A stretch of DNA of 64,000 bases from Candidatus Woesearchaeota archaeon (GTDB taxonomy: Archaea > Nanobdellota > Nanobdellia > Woesearchaeales > GCA-023898365). The notes under the pieces are model-generated. The model made no database searches and was not told where the DNA came from. It was given only the letters and a program-made list of their open reading frames with translations. The position numbers and the translations under genes are program-made. The DNA lies in assembly GCA_023898365.1 (NCBI GenBank), contig CP060219.1, forward strand, positions 806,001-870,000, in the 5' to 3' direction. Below, piece by piece: positions 57,601 to 64,000 of this stretch (within the stretch, counting starts at the first letter, position 1; each line of letters begins with the position of its first letter).

Positions 57601-60382
57601 GGCCAGTATTTAACCAAACACTTTGAGTGGTGTTTCCATAAATAATATCTACTAACGCATCTGAGTTGACATCTACAAGCCTGAAACCATTGCTTGCATT
57701 TCCTTCAACAAAGGCAACTTCGTCAGGTAGAGAAAACTCTTGTGCTACAACGAATTCTTTTCCAGTATTTAACCAGGTTGTTCTTTCTTCGTTAAACGAT
57801 TTGACCAAATCAGGTAAGTTATCTCCATTAATATCAACAATGATTGTTCCTTGGCTTCTACCGTTTTCATCAATAAATGTTGCTTGAAGAGGTAACTGCC
57901 ATACGTTTGTTTGTGAAAAAGAATCGCCATTGTTTAACCAAACTTGTTGGGTGCTTGTTGTTGAAAGCAGAAGATCGGTTTTTCCATCATTATTAATGTC
58001 TGCAAGGCGGTAACCTTGATCTTTTGCTTCTGCCATAGTGCCTGAGCAGTATGGCTGGTACGTGTGATCTTCAGCATGCGTTGTTGCTTCATAGACTCGT
58101 AAAGTAAGGTCTTCTCCACGGTTTGTTATTACATTTTCATTTTGGCAGCGAAAATCAAAGAGCATGGTTTCGATGGCTGATCCAAAATCTAAGTAGTATC
58201 CTGATTGCATGTATGCAGCAGTTGGTTCATTGCTACATCCATATCCGCATAAGTTATCGTATTCTTGTAAGGCGCAACTTAACTCATCTGGCGCGCAGAT
58301 GATTGAATTTGTCTGCTCGAGAAAATCTTCCATGTCATTATGTTCATCAAAATCGCCTGGTGATTGTTCGAGAGCGGTCAGATAAAATTGTTCATATTCT
58401 GGATCATACTCTTGAATCAAGTCAAAATGGTACTCTTCATAGATTTCTTGCACTGCTCCTGCAAAATTATCATACCACCCTCTCATGCCATCGATTGGAG
58501 GAACTGTTTCAAGCCAGGAATTGTCATCATCTCCAACAAGTCCCGCAGAGAATTGAGTATCTCCGTCATCAGGGTAGTTGGTGAAACATTCATCTTCATC
58601 TACATTGATGCGCGCACTTTCTGTTGGGGGTTCAACTTCAAATTTGTAACATTTTGATAAGTCATACTCATCGAATTGGGCTGTTTCAGCATTTTTTTCA
58701 GAACGACTGCTATCATATCCGTCCGTATCAGTAAAGACAAGATTCCAATTCATATCGCATACTGCATATGATTTTGTACAATTTCGATAACAAACGCCGA
58801 ATTCACATCCTTCATAAGTTTCCGTCCATCCATCGCGGCAAAGTTCTGGTTCGCATGTAATTTCATCAATAAGTTCAACGAATGAAATTGAATCAGGAAG
58901 TGGCGCTTCAATTTGTTCCCAACCGTATTGTGTGTTGAGGATAAGATCGTGCTCTTGCACGTCTCCACTTGATAAGTGAAGCAAGTCAATACGTGAGTCC
59001 CCGTTCATATCAAGAAATCGAACGCCCCGATCTCTCTTTTCGCCATCAACAAATCCTCCTGAAAAGACGTTAAGCTGTTCTTGTTTCTCATCCCACCCAT
59101 TTCCATTATTAAGCCAAATTTTCAATGTCGAACTATCTTGCATTGCTATGAGGTCTTGAAGTCCGTCTTCATTAACATCAAGAATTCTTGTGCCAGAATC
59201 ATCTGTTGATCCGAACATTGCTTCTGAAGGCACAGTATAGCTCGTTGATTCTTCCCACGCGATATGTGGTTCTTGATAAGTGAATGTTGTGGGTGGTAAC
59301 GAAGAACTGCCGTCTGCTCCCACAACTGATATTTCATGAATGAATTCTTTGAATGGTCCTACGGGAGCATAGGATAGTTGATACGACCTAACTACTTGTT
59401 CGCTATAGAGAACAACGATTTCTGAAATTCTTCCTCCAAATCGGACCTTATTTCCTTCTAGATACATTGCAGGATTATTTGTTTCTTCATAAACAAATTC
59501 TATGCGGGTATTTCCATACGTTATTTCTTCAAGATAGGTTGCTGCAAGGTCTTGTTCATGTGGATTCTCTGTATAGGAATAGATAATGGTGTTGCCAAAA
59601 ACATCAGTGACTTGATCAAGATACCACTCTGTCGAGTAGGATTCAAGGTTAGAAACTTTTTCGGCAGCAGTTGTAAATCCGAAACGATACGTTGTGCCAT
59701 CTTTGCTTTTCACCACCCAATATTCTCCGTTTTCGTTGTTTTCTGTTTGGAGTTTTTGAATTAAAGCAAACGATTCTTGCTCGGTATGGAAGTTTTCTCC
59801 GTCGAAGACGAGTTTTCCTGCAATGCCTTGCATCGAGATGGAGAAGGTATCATCAGTTGTGTCTGCAAGTGTGTGTTCAACATTTCGTGATATGACAGGA
59901 ATGCCTAATCCCCACCCTCCTGCTCCTGCAATTCCTTGAACTGCTTGTGCGAGTTGATGATTGTATGCTAAACTAATTTGAGGGGTTGCCACTCCTATGC
60001 CTTGAGGAACGATAATAGGATAGGAATACGTCGCTGCTCCTGAGATTAGATTTGTTTGAAATATGCCTGAGGTCATAAGTCCTTGTGAAGGTTTTGGATT
60101 GATCACAGGTATCTGTGCTTGAACGCTAGTAAGTGAAGAGATTGTTTGAGCTGCGTCTCGAGAGCGACGAACCTCTGCAAATGTAGCAGTTTCTTTTTGA
60201 AGTGAAGAGAGAAACTCTTCGGTGCGGGTCAAGTCATGTATTTCTAAATCTTTGGGAACAAGTTGATTTAGTTTAGGTTTCTCTGTTGCACTTTGTTGCT
60301 CGATGCTCATCGCAAAAGGCATATTCAAAAAGCAAAGAAGAACAACGATTGACATCCATTTATTCACAGTTATTTGATTCAT
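54695..60382 (-). CDS. Secreted SpvB/FG-GAP/YD-repeat (Rhs/Tc-toxin-like) giant protein
   Basis: 1,895 residues from the ATG at 60382 (GGGGTAAG before it). Signal peptide, then a SpvB-type start (GAATYSYPIIVPQGIG). Six FG-GAP/VCBS calcium motifs of the form D-x-N-x-D-x-x-x-D lie around residues 397, 456, 791, 846, 900 and 951, followed by a TcdB-like middle. About a dozen YD repeats run from about 1247 to 1750 (YDAQGNVISY, YDTAGRKIAS, YDPAGNIIREE). The YD shell stops at YDSLGNMLNYTQ without the R-x-x-x-P-D/DPSGH core. It is replaced by a Cys-rich module and the start of a CBM96-like domain. It resembles the B/C shell of Tc toxins. Confidence 0.85.
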   Translation of the reverse strand: MNQITVNKWMSIVVLLCFLNMPFAMSIEQQSATEKPKLNQLVPKDLEIHDLTRTEEFLSSLQKETATFAEVRRSRDAAQTISSLTSVQAQIPVINPKPSQGLMTSGIFQTNLISGAATYSYPIIVPQGIGVATPQISLAYNHQLAQAVQGIAGAGGWGLGIPVISRNVEHTLADTTDDTFSISMQGIAGKLVFDGENFHTEQESFALIQKLQTENNENGEYWVVKSKDGTTYRFGFTTAAEKVSNLESYSTEWYLDQVTDVFGNTIIYSYTENPHEQDLAATYLEEITYGNTRIEFVYEETNNPAMYLEGNKVRFGGRISEIVVLYSEQVVRSYQLSYAPVGPFKEFIHEISVVGADGSSSLPPTTFTYQEPHIAWEESTSYTVPSEAMFGSTDDSGTRILDVNEDGLQDLIAMQDSSTLKIWLNNGNGWDEKQEQLNVFSGGFVDGEKRDRGVRFLDMNGDSRIDLLHLSSGDVQEHDLILNTQYGWEQIEAPLPDSISFVELIDEITCEPELCRDGWTETYEGCEFGVCYRNCTKSYAVCDMNWNLVFTDTDGYDSSRSEKNAETAQFDEYDLSKCYKFEVEPPTESARINVDEDECFTNYPDDGDTQFSAGLVGDDDNSWLETVPPIDGMRGWYDNFAGAVQEIYEEYHFDLIQEYDPEYEQFYLTALEQSPGDFDEHNDMEDFLEQTNSIICAPDELSCALQEYDNLCGYGCSNEPTAAYMQSGYYLDFGSAIETMLFDFRCQNENVITNRGEDLTLRVYEATTHAEDHTYQPYCSGTMAEAKDQGYRLADINNDGKTDLLLSTTSTQQVWLNNGDSFSQTNVWQLPLQATFIDENGRSQGTIIVDINGDNLPDLVKSFNEERTTWLNTGKEFVVAQEFSLPDEVAFVEGNASNGFRLVDVNSDALVDIIYGNTTQSVWLNTGHGWTQSMDIALPQGLELSKNGVQFVDVNGDNSADILVAGSHENRTSYVSSNGQANLLREISSSYGSTTEISYQLSSSLDNTGNDEFSDLPFSSWIVSAITNDNGVQDIHHVSSTTTYTFEGGFFDPHEQEFRGFSKVTEHFSDNSFVEHYYYQDDARKGLEYLSKFFDQEGNLLSENENIFATETQNGVTKVKLTQHTQRLYDGQLANPLVTRKNYLYDAYNNIVEEYSEGNIAVPNDEKRTVLSYSHNENEWILNKPHTVQYFDQDDVLVRENQFYYDDQPHETIPVLGKLTGKEVILTDDDSIMETFTYDAQGNVISYTNPRGFTTTYYYDPTDRFVIAEQNARNQTTNYEYDERTGNLLSSTSPQGITTTHEYDTFGRLIKTILPYDSVDSPTQEIIYDEDGVAPEATIIRTKVDEESEHVSTTYMDGFLNVIQSNEEGIVKDILYNEKNQVRKIVNPVLGEEGTYISFQPNLLPAHTTFEYDAFGIVKQTVFPNGMREQVNRFRQTEEVCDMNYHCVEREYDAHGRIALVREFIDNEAYETTYRYDVFDNLIEIIDSQGNTFSYIYDTAGRKIASTDPDVGTITYVYDANNNLVEQTDNAGISITFVYDELDRLIQKNSSSAEIHYIYDQNHIGLLSEVHTPDIIKYFSYDDRGRIIQEVKEIESETFVTLFEYDNQDRVIAKTLPNDEVIEYTYDERNNLASIVGVVDSITYDAAQFPTSVTLANGLQTTYTYDQQTLRLERIQTPGVQDILYVYDPAGNIIREEEPDMVKQYTYDSIDRLRTAQLLGSAVQINLTYAYDSLGNMLNYTQNNDTVEFIYGEETPIHSPVSIYTLSEEFPRQICYANEDCGIDGYSETLFCSNNSIANRYETFTCHNPGTEESYCEVEYELEPVEDCGAFNICLEGGCYYNPPAELIITQFWNGEESELLSFRNQTSVTTYIKIPEGSEVTHSRLRVEGRRSQE

Positions 60383-60505
60383 GTGCTTACCCCGCTGAAT
60401 AGTGTTATTTATCAACTGCGAATCCTTCATAAACCTTGTTGGAAAGAATCCGGAACATTTACGAAAGGTTTCAGAATACTTTCAATAACTGCTATTGTGT
60501 ACAGA

Positions 60506-60970
60506 TCAAAATTTTTTTAATTTTTCAGAAAGAATGTTGACAAAGTCCTCAGGAGTGAAAAATTTATTGTGGAGAACGCTAAACACTTTGAATTTCATAT
60601 CTCTAATTTTTTGGAGTGATTTGATAAACTCAATAATTGTTTGGGTTGCTTTGAGAGAATTTGTTTCTTGCCATTCAACATCGATACTCCCCCCTGATTC
60701 TTTTTTCACATTACTTCCTCGAAGATAGACGAGAAGCAGCGGTTCTTCTATTGTAAGAGAATAAATTTCGGTAGATGGTAAGTTATATTTTTTTGTTTTT
60801 TCTACTTCGAGCTTGCTATTGTTCACTGAAGAAATCCATTTCCTAAGTTGTTCAATCGTCCAGGATATTCCTTGGTGGTTTTTTGGAGTTTGAGATTCGT
60901 TAGCTGATTCTTCTGTACACAGATCTTCAGGAACGATTGTTATGACGAGATGGTTGGTAAGAAAAATCAT
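60506..60970 (-). CDS. Candidate immunity protein for Rhs cassette 1
   Basis: 154 residues, no signal peptide, mixed alpha/beta. The ATG at 60970 follows the cassette stop (TGA-A-ATG) and uses GGTGGGAG inside the end of that gene. It contains EIYSLTIEEPLLLVYLRG and a final helical, Lys-rich part (FTPEDFVNILSEKLKKF). No family recognised. A cytoplasmic gene that directly follows a secreted polymorphic toxin usually encodes its immunity protein; that is inference from position. Confidence 0.55.
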   Translation of the reverse strand: MIFLTNHLVITIVPEDLCTEESANESQTPKNHQGISWTIEQLRKWISSVNNSKLEVEKTKKYNLPSTEIYSLTIEEPLLLVYLRGSNVKKESGGSIDVEWQETNSLKATQTIIEFIKSLQKIRDMKFKVFSVLHNKFFTPEDFVNILSEKLKKF

Positions 60971-60971
60971 T

Positions 60972-62312
60972 TCACTCCCACCAGAACAAACCGAAGAAAC
61001 CGTGTTGTTCGTAATCTCTCGTCCCCAATTCAACTTCCCAAGGTTCCCTTAGCGCAATTTGGTCGCCAGCAGCAGTTGTTCGAAACAGATTGTATGGTGC
61101 TTTGTCTTCAATAACTGGGACTTTACCAAGTCCTGCCTCAATTGCGCCCATGCGTCGATGGTGTCCATCTGTGATTCCCATTGATCCATCTTTAAGCGTA
61201 ACGACTTTTAAAGGTTTACTTTCATCATATCCGTTCTTTCGCATACTTTCAGCAATATCTGCCACGAGTTCCCCTGAATTAGGTCTGTTTGGTCCATGAG
61301 TTGGTTTTAATACTTTAGGATCTACCCATCGCACCACAGAATCTTTCACATTATCGGCACATTTGATAGTTTTTTTTGCGATTTGGCCTTCGGGAAAGAC
61401 GGGCTCAAGAGCGTCAATCGCACTCAATGTTAGAAAAAAACCTGTTGCAAGAGATGGTTTTTCTCTAAAATTTTGTGCAGAATCAATCAAATCGGCTGCA
61501 GACAATGAGGTTGCCGCCAACACTATTTCCGGCGCAAAATTGCTTACCAGATAACTTAGTCCCATTACAATAAACGGTGCCCATACAATATGTCCGCTTG
61601 GGTCGGTGTATTTTATTGGGTTGTTGTTTGTGTAGGTGTATTTGTTGAGGTTTTGTGGGTTGTGGGGGTTTGTTGTTATGGTGTCTGGTTGGGTGAATTG
61701 TTTGGTGAGTGTGTTGTAGTTTCTTGCGTTGTAGTAGAGGAGGTTGTTTGTTGTTTGTTCTTGTCCTGTGTAGGTGTGTTGTGTTGTTGGGTTGTTTGTT
61801 GTTTTTCCGTATGGTAGGTAGGTGTTTTGTGTTGTTTCTTGTCCTTGTTGGTTTAGTGTTTTTGTTGTTGATCCTCTGATGTCTGTTAGGTAGTATGTTG
61901 TGTTGTTGTTTGTTTTTTTTGCTATTATTTTTCCGTTTGCGTAGATTGTTGTTTGTGTTGTTGTGTTGTTTTCTTGTGTTGTTGTTTGGTAGTTTTCGTC
62001 TATGTAGGTTGTTGTTTTTGTTTGTCCGTTTTGTTGGTGTTGTGTTTGTTTGATTTTTTGTCCGTTTTCGTCGTAGGTGAATGTGTAGATTGTTGGTCCG
62101 TTTTCTGTTCCGTTTTTTATGGTGGTTAGTTTGTTGAAGTTGTTGTATTCGTAGTGGTATCCTGGTTCTTGTATGATGTTTCCGTTTTGGTCGTAGTGGA
62201 TTTCGTATTCTGGAGGATGAAACACTTCTGCATTAACGAACCCAGTAATAAACAATACTAGAAAAAGCGCAATTATGATCGAATAGTTTCTGCTTTTTTT
62301 TCTTATCCCCAT
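60972..62312 (-). CDS. Rhs core cassette 1 with ParB/Srx-like C-terminal domain
   Basis: 446 residues. Signal peptide (IIIALFLVLFITGFVNA), then the Rhs core starting at FHPPEYEIHYDQNGN, YD repeats, LYYNARNYNTLTKQFTQPD and NNNPIKYTDPSGH near residue 238, the usual toxin junction. After it comes a hydrophobic segment, and from about residue 325 a ParB/sulfiredoxin-like domain (WVDPKVLKPTHGPNRP, then ITDGHHRRMGAIEAGLGKVPVI). The DGHHR motif is typical of toxin-type ParB nucleases. Starts leaderlessly from the TATA box at 62334-62341. Confidence 0.8.
   Translation of the reverse strand: MGIRKKSRNYSIIIALFLVLFITGFVNAEVFHPPEYEIHYDQNGNIIQEPGYHYEYNNFNKLTTIKNGTENGPTIYTFTYDENGQKIKQTQHQQNGQTKTTTYIDENYQTTTQENNTTTQTTIYANGKIIAKKTNNNTTYYLTDIRGSTTKTLNQQGQETTQNTYLPYGKTTNNPTTQHTYTGQEQTTNNLLYYNARNYNTLTKQFTQPDTITTNPHNPQNLNKYTYTNNNPIKYTDPSGHIVWAPFIVMGLSYLVSNFAPEIVLAATSLSAADLIDSAQNFREKPSLATGFFLTLSAIDALEPVFPEGQIAKKTIKCADNVKDSVVRWVDPKVLKPTHGPNRPNSGELVADIAESMRKNGYDESKPLKVVTLKDGSMGITDGHHRRMGAIEAGLGKVPVIEDKAPYNLFRTTAAGDQIALREPWEVELGTRDYEQHGFFGLFWWE
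61590..62224. repeat. 635-bp direct repeat, copy A (Rhs core)
   Basis: Identical by line-by-line reading to 63264-63898, with constant offset 1,674 and no indel seen. It encodes residues about 30-240 of cassette 1, ending exactly at the DPSGH junction. The plus strand is almost only T and G. Confidence 0.95.
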
Positions 62313-62333
62313 AGGGTGGGTTGAGGTGGAGAA

Positions 62334-62341
62334 TTTTATAA
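62334..62341 (-). promoter_or_regulatory. TATA box of Rhs cassette 1
   Basis: TTATAAAA on the minus strand, 26 nt (centre) before the ATG at 62312, in the 32-nt gap after the previous gene. It indicates that each cassette is its own transcription unit. Confidence 0.5.
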
Positions 62342-62344
62342 TAG

Positions 62345-62542
62345 TTATCGGATTTTTTCCGTAAATATTTCGGCTTTCTTATGAATGAATGTTTCAAGTT
62401 CTTTTTCAGTAAAGGATTTATTTAATTTTTTTAGATCTTGAAGAATTAATTTTTCAATTGCATAGGACATGTTTAATGCGCCGCACATCCTTTTTGCTTC
62501 GCTGTACAATATGTTCCCTTGAAATTGCATTGGTTTATTCAT
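62345..62542 (-). CDS. Candidate immunity protein for Rhs cassette 2
   Basis: 65 residues, wholly helical (SYAIEKLILQDLKKL, FTEKELETFIHKKAEIFTEKI), no signal peptide. Its start overlaps the stop of cassette 2 by 8 nt. It is unrelated to the gene after cassette 1, as expected for immunity genes matched to different toxin tips. Function inferred from position alone. Confidence 0.5.
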   Translation of the reverse strand: MNKPMQFQGNILYSEAKRMCGALNMSYAIEKLILQDLKKLNKSFTEKELETFIHKKAEIFTEKIR

Positions 62543-63974
62543 TCCTGGTCACTTGCATCCAAATACTTTCTTTGTTACTTTTGTCATATAAATATTTTGC
62601 GTATTGTTGCGTTTGCATGTCTTGCGGAGAAGGATTTTGTAATATTCCCGGAACAGTGGTTTTTCCTTCAAGCCAATATCTTCTCGCACTTCGTCCCATT
62701 CCATCGCTAACAATATATTTTCCGTTATATTCCCACACACTAACAGGTCCTTTTTCCGCACCCGTGATAATGTTGATTGGTGTTACGACACTGCTCTTTT
62801 TGATTTCGTGCGTACCATAGAGTTTTTTCAAAGGAAAATTCTGAACAGAACTTGTTGGCTTGATCGTCGGTTTAAAAAATGAACTTGCTTTTGTTAGAAC
62901 GCCAAAATTCGTCCCGATTGCTGTTTCAATTAGTATTGATTTAATATCGAGCAAATCTTGATTCCATGCCCTGTCTTCATCAAGAAGATTATGTGTGAGT
63001 TGGCTGGCTCTTCCACCTGACACTGTGGAGATTGCCCCTCCTAAAGCATATCCTTCAAACCCTGATCCTGCTGCCGCAACTCCCAATCCTCCTGTTGCTG
63101 CTGCAACGCTACCAAATGCGGCACCACTCGCAGCATAGATGCCCACTTCTCCCCAATCAATGGTTCCATCAAATAGTGACTGTCCATTAATGATTTGTTG
63201 GATAAGGTTGGCTCCTCCTCCTATGACTCCTCCAAGTAATCCTCCAACAACAATGTGTGCCCAATGTCCGCTTGGGTCGGTGTATTTTATTGGGTTGTTG
63301 TTTGTGTAGGTGTATTTGTTGAGGTTTTGTGGGTTGTGGGGGTTTGTTGTTATGGTGTCTGGTTGGGTGAATTGTTTGGTGAGTGTGTTGTAGTTTCTTG
63401 CGTTGTAGTAGAGGAGGTTGTTTGTTGTTTGTTCTTGTCCTGTGTAGGTGTGTTGTGTTGTTGGGTTGTTTGTTGTTTTTCCGTATGGTAGGTAGGTGTT
63501 TTGTGTTGTTTCTTGTCCTTGTTGGTTTAGTGTTTTTGTTGTTGATCCTCTGATGTCTGTTAGGTAGTATGTTGTGTTGTTGTTTGTTTTTTTTGCTATT
63601 ATTTTTCCGTTTGCGTAGATTGTTGTTTGTGTTGTTGTGTTGTTTTCTTGTGTTGTTGTTTGGTAGTTTTCGTCTATGTAGGTTGTTGTTTTTGTTTGTC
63701 CGTTTTGTTGGTGTTGTGTTTGTTTGATTTTTTGTCCGTTTTCGTCGTAGGTGAATGTGTAGATTGTTGGTCCGTTTTCTGTTCCGTTTTTTATGGTGGT
63801 TAGTTTGTTGAAGTTGTTGTATTCGTAGTGGTATCCTGGTTCTTGTATGATGTTTCCGTTTTGGTCGTAGTGGATTTCGTATTCTGGAGGATGAAACATT
63901 GCAGCAGAACTTGAAGAAATAAAAAACATAATTAACAGTATTGCAAAAATTACTTTCTCGCAACCGCTTATCAT
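62535..63974 (-). CDS. Rhs core cassette 2 with a different, D-G-x-x-R-containing C-terminal domain
   Basis: 479 residues. Signal peptide (VIFAILLIMFFISSSSA), the same 212-residue core as cassette 1 up to DPSGH (about residue 236), then a Gly-rich helical pretoxin region (VVGGLLGGVIGGGANLI). The C-terminal domain contains YNGKYIVSDGMGRSARRYWLEG and TTVPGIL. Its D-G-x-x-R-x-x-A-x(n)-G-x-x-x-V-P spacing matches cassette 1's ParB-like motif, while the rest differs. Probable toxin tip acting outside or in a neighbouring cell. Confidence 0.75.
   Translation of the reverse strand: MISGCEKVIFAILLIMFFISSSSAAMFHPPEYEIHYDQNGNIIQEPGYHYEYNNFNKLTTIKNGTENGPTIYTFTYDENGQKIKQTQHQQNGQTKTTTYIDENYQTTTQENNTTTQTTIYANGKIIAKKTNNNTTYYLTDIRGSTTKTLNQQGQETTQNTYLPYGKTTNNPTTQHTYTGQEQTTNNLLYYNARNYNTLTKQFTQPDTITTNPHNPQNLNKYTYTNNNPIKYTDPSGHWAHIVVGGLLGGVIGGGANLIQQIINGQSLFDGTIDWGEVGIYAASGAAFGSVAAATGGLGVAAAGSGFEGYALGGAISTVSGGRASQLTHNLLDEDRAWNQDLLDIKSILIETAIGTNFGVLTKASSFFKPTIKPTSSVQNFPLKKLYGTHEIKKSSVVTPINIITGAEKGPVSVWEYNGKYIVSDGMGRSARRYWLEGKTTVPGILQNPSPQDMQTQQYAKYLYDKSNKESIWMQVTRNE
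63264..63898. repeat. 635-bp direct repeat, copy B (Rhs core)
   Basis: Second copy of the identical core segment. Flanking DNA (signal peptide and C-terminal domain) is unrelated between copies, so identity is limited to the core. Confidence 0.95.
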
Positions 63975-64000
63975 ATTTTGAAAGGCAGAACAAACTCTTT

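Noticed and set aside
61590..61817. Plus-strand frame rich in Val, Cys and Trp in both Rhs repeats
   Set aside because: It is the complement of the A/C-rich core, with no start signal or family. It appears in both copies only because the DNA is duplicated.
61590..62224. Possible CRISPR array or microsatellite, because of the repetitive TG-rich look
   Set aside because: There is no regular repeat-spacer unit. The sequence translates to a continuous YD-repeat protein and the only long repeat is the 635-bp duplication.
63187..63993. Long 268-codon minus-strand frame rich in Asn, Thr, Arg and His overlapping Rhs cassette 2
   Set aside because: It is an out-of-frame reading of the A/C-rich repeat, which lacks T and therefore stop codons. 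The in-frame product has a signal peptide and Rhs motifs.

Overview
The window is archaeal. It encodes eukaryote-like ribosomal proteins S19e, L39e and L31e, a Rpp21-type RNase P subunit, diphthine synthase, a Nip7-like PUA protein, RFC small subunit, a family B replicative polymerase with a C-terminal PCNA-binding peptide, archaeal topoisomerase IA, archaeal TrmI and TrmG10-type tRNA methyltransferases, and a CbiM/PDGLE protein. A tRNA-Arg carries bulge-helix-bulge introns. Many genes have a TATA box 25-29 nt before the start codon, as in leaderless archaeal mRNAs. Short intergenic spaces, many small unknown proteins, moderately AT-rich DNA and Cys-rich surface proteins fit a DPANN archaeon, most likely Woesearchaeota-like. 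The lineage is an inference; no rRNA is present.

Layout. 1-4.8 kb: truncated serine recombinase, RAM-domain protein, PolB with a small winged-helix partner, and a regulator pair. 5-12.9 kb: a glycogen/alpha-glucan island with a GT4 synthase-like enzyme, GH57 hydrolase, three consecutive proteins sharing one NDF-W domain, GT3 glycogen synthase and a GalT-like enzyme. 12.9-26.3 kb: housekeeping and small genes (CRM protein, Nip7-like, RNase P, AAA-like ATPase, DphB, HAD, VOC, HD, cold-shock protein with a 44-aa zinc-ribbon partner, half-size MFS, Pgk with a PadR-like regulator, HtpX, LemA, AlkD, TrmG10-like). 26.3-32 kb: TrmI, tRNA-Cys, intron-containing tRNA-Arg, and a type II/IV secretion ATPase plus membrane platform (pilus or archaellum-like). 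32-39.2 kb: a degenerate PolB-like protein, tRNA-Phe, TopA, a ribosomal protein operon and tRNA-Gly. 39.3-51.7 kb: small unknowns, HD protein, two paralogous lipoproteins, CbiM, RfcS, membrane pyrophosphatase, APH-like kinase, PAC2 protein, enolase, and a Lys-tailed membrane protein.

51.7-64 kb (all minus strand) is the most unusual part: a Rhs/SpvB polymorphic-toxin-like locus. A 1,895-aa secreted SpvB/FG-GAP/YD-repeat protein stops where a Rhs protein would normally enter its C-terminal core. It overlaps by 4 nt a 1,002-aa Cys-rich surface protein that shares its C-terminal module. Upstream lie two separate secreted cassettes. Each has its own signal peptide, an identical 635-bp Rhs-core segment ending in the DPSGH motif, and a different C-terminal domain. 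Both C-terminal domains carry a ParB/Srx-like D-G-x-x-R motif. Each cassette overlaps or abuts a small unrelated gene that could encode immunity. This looks like a split archaeal Rhs effector system with exchangeable tips.
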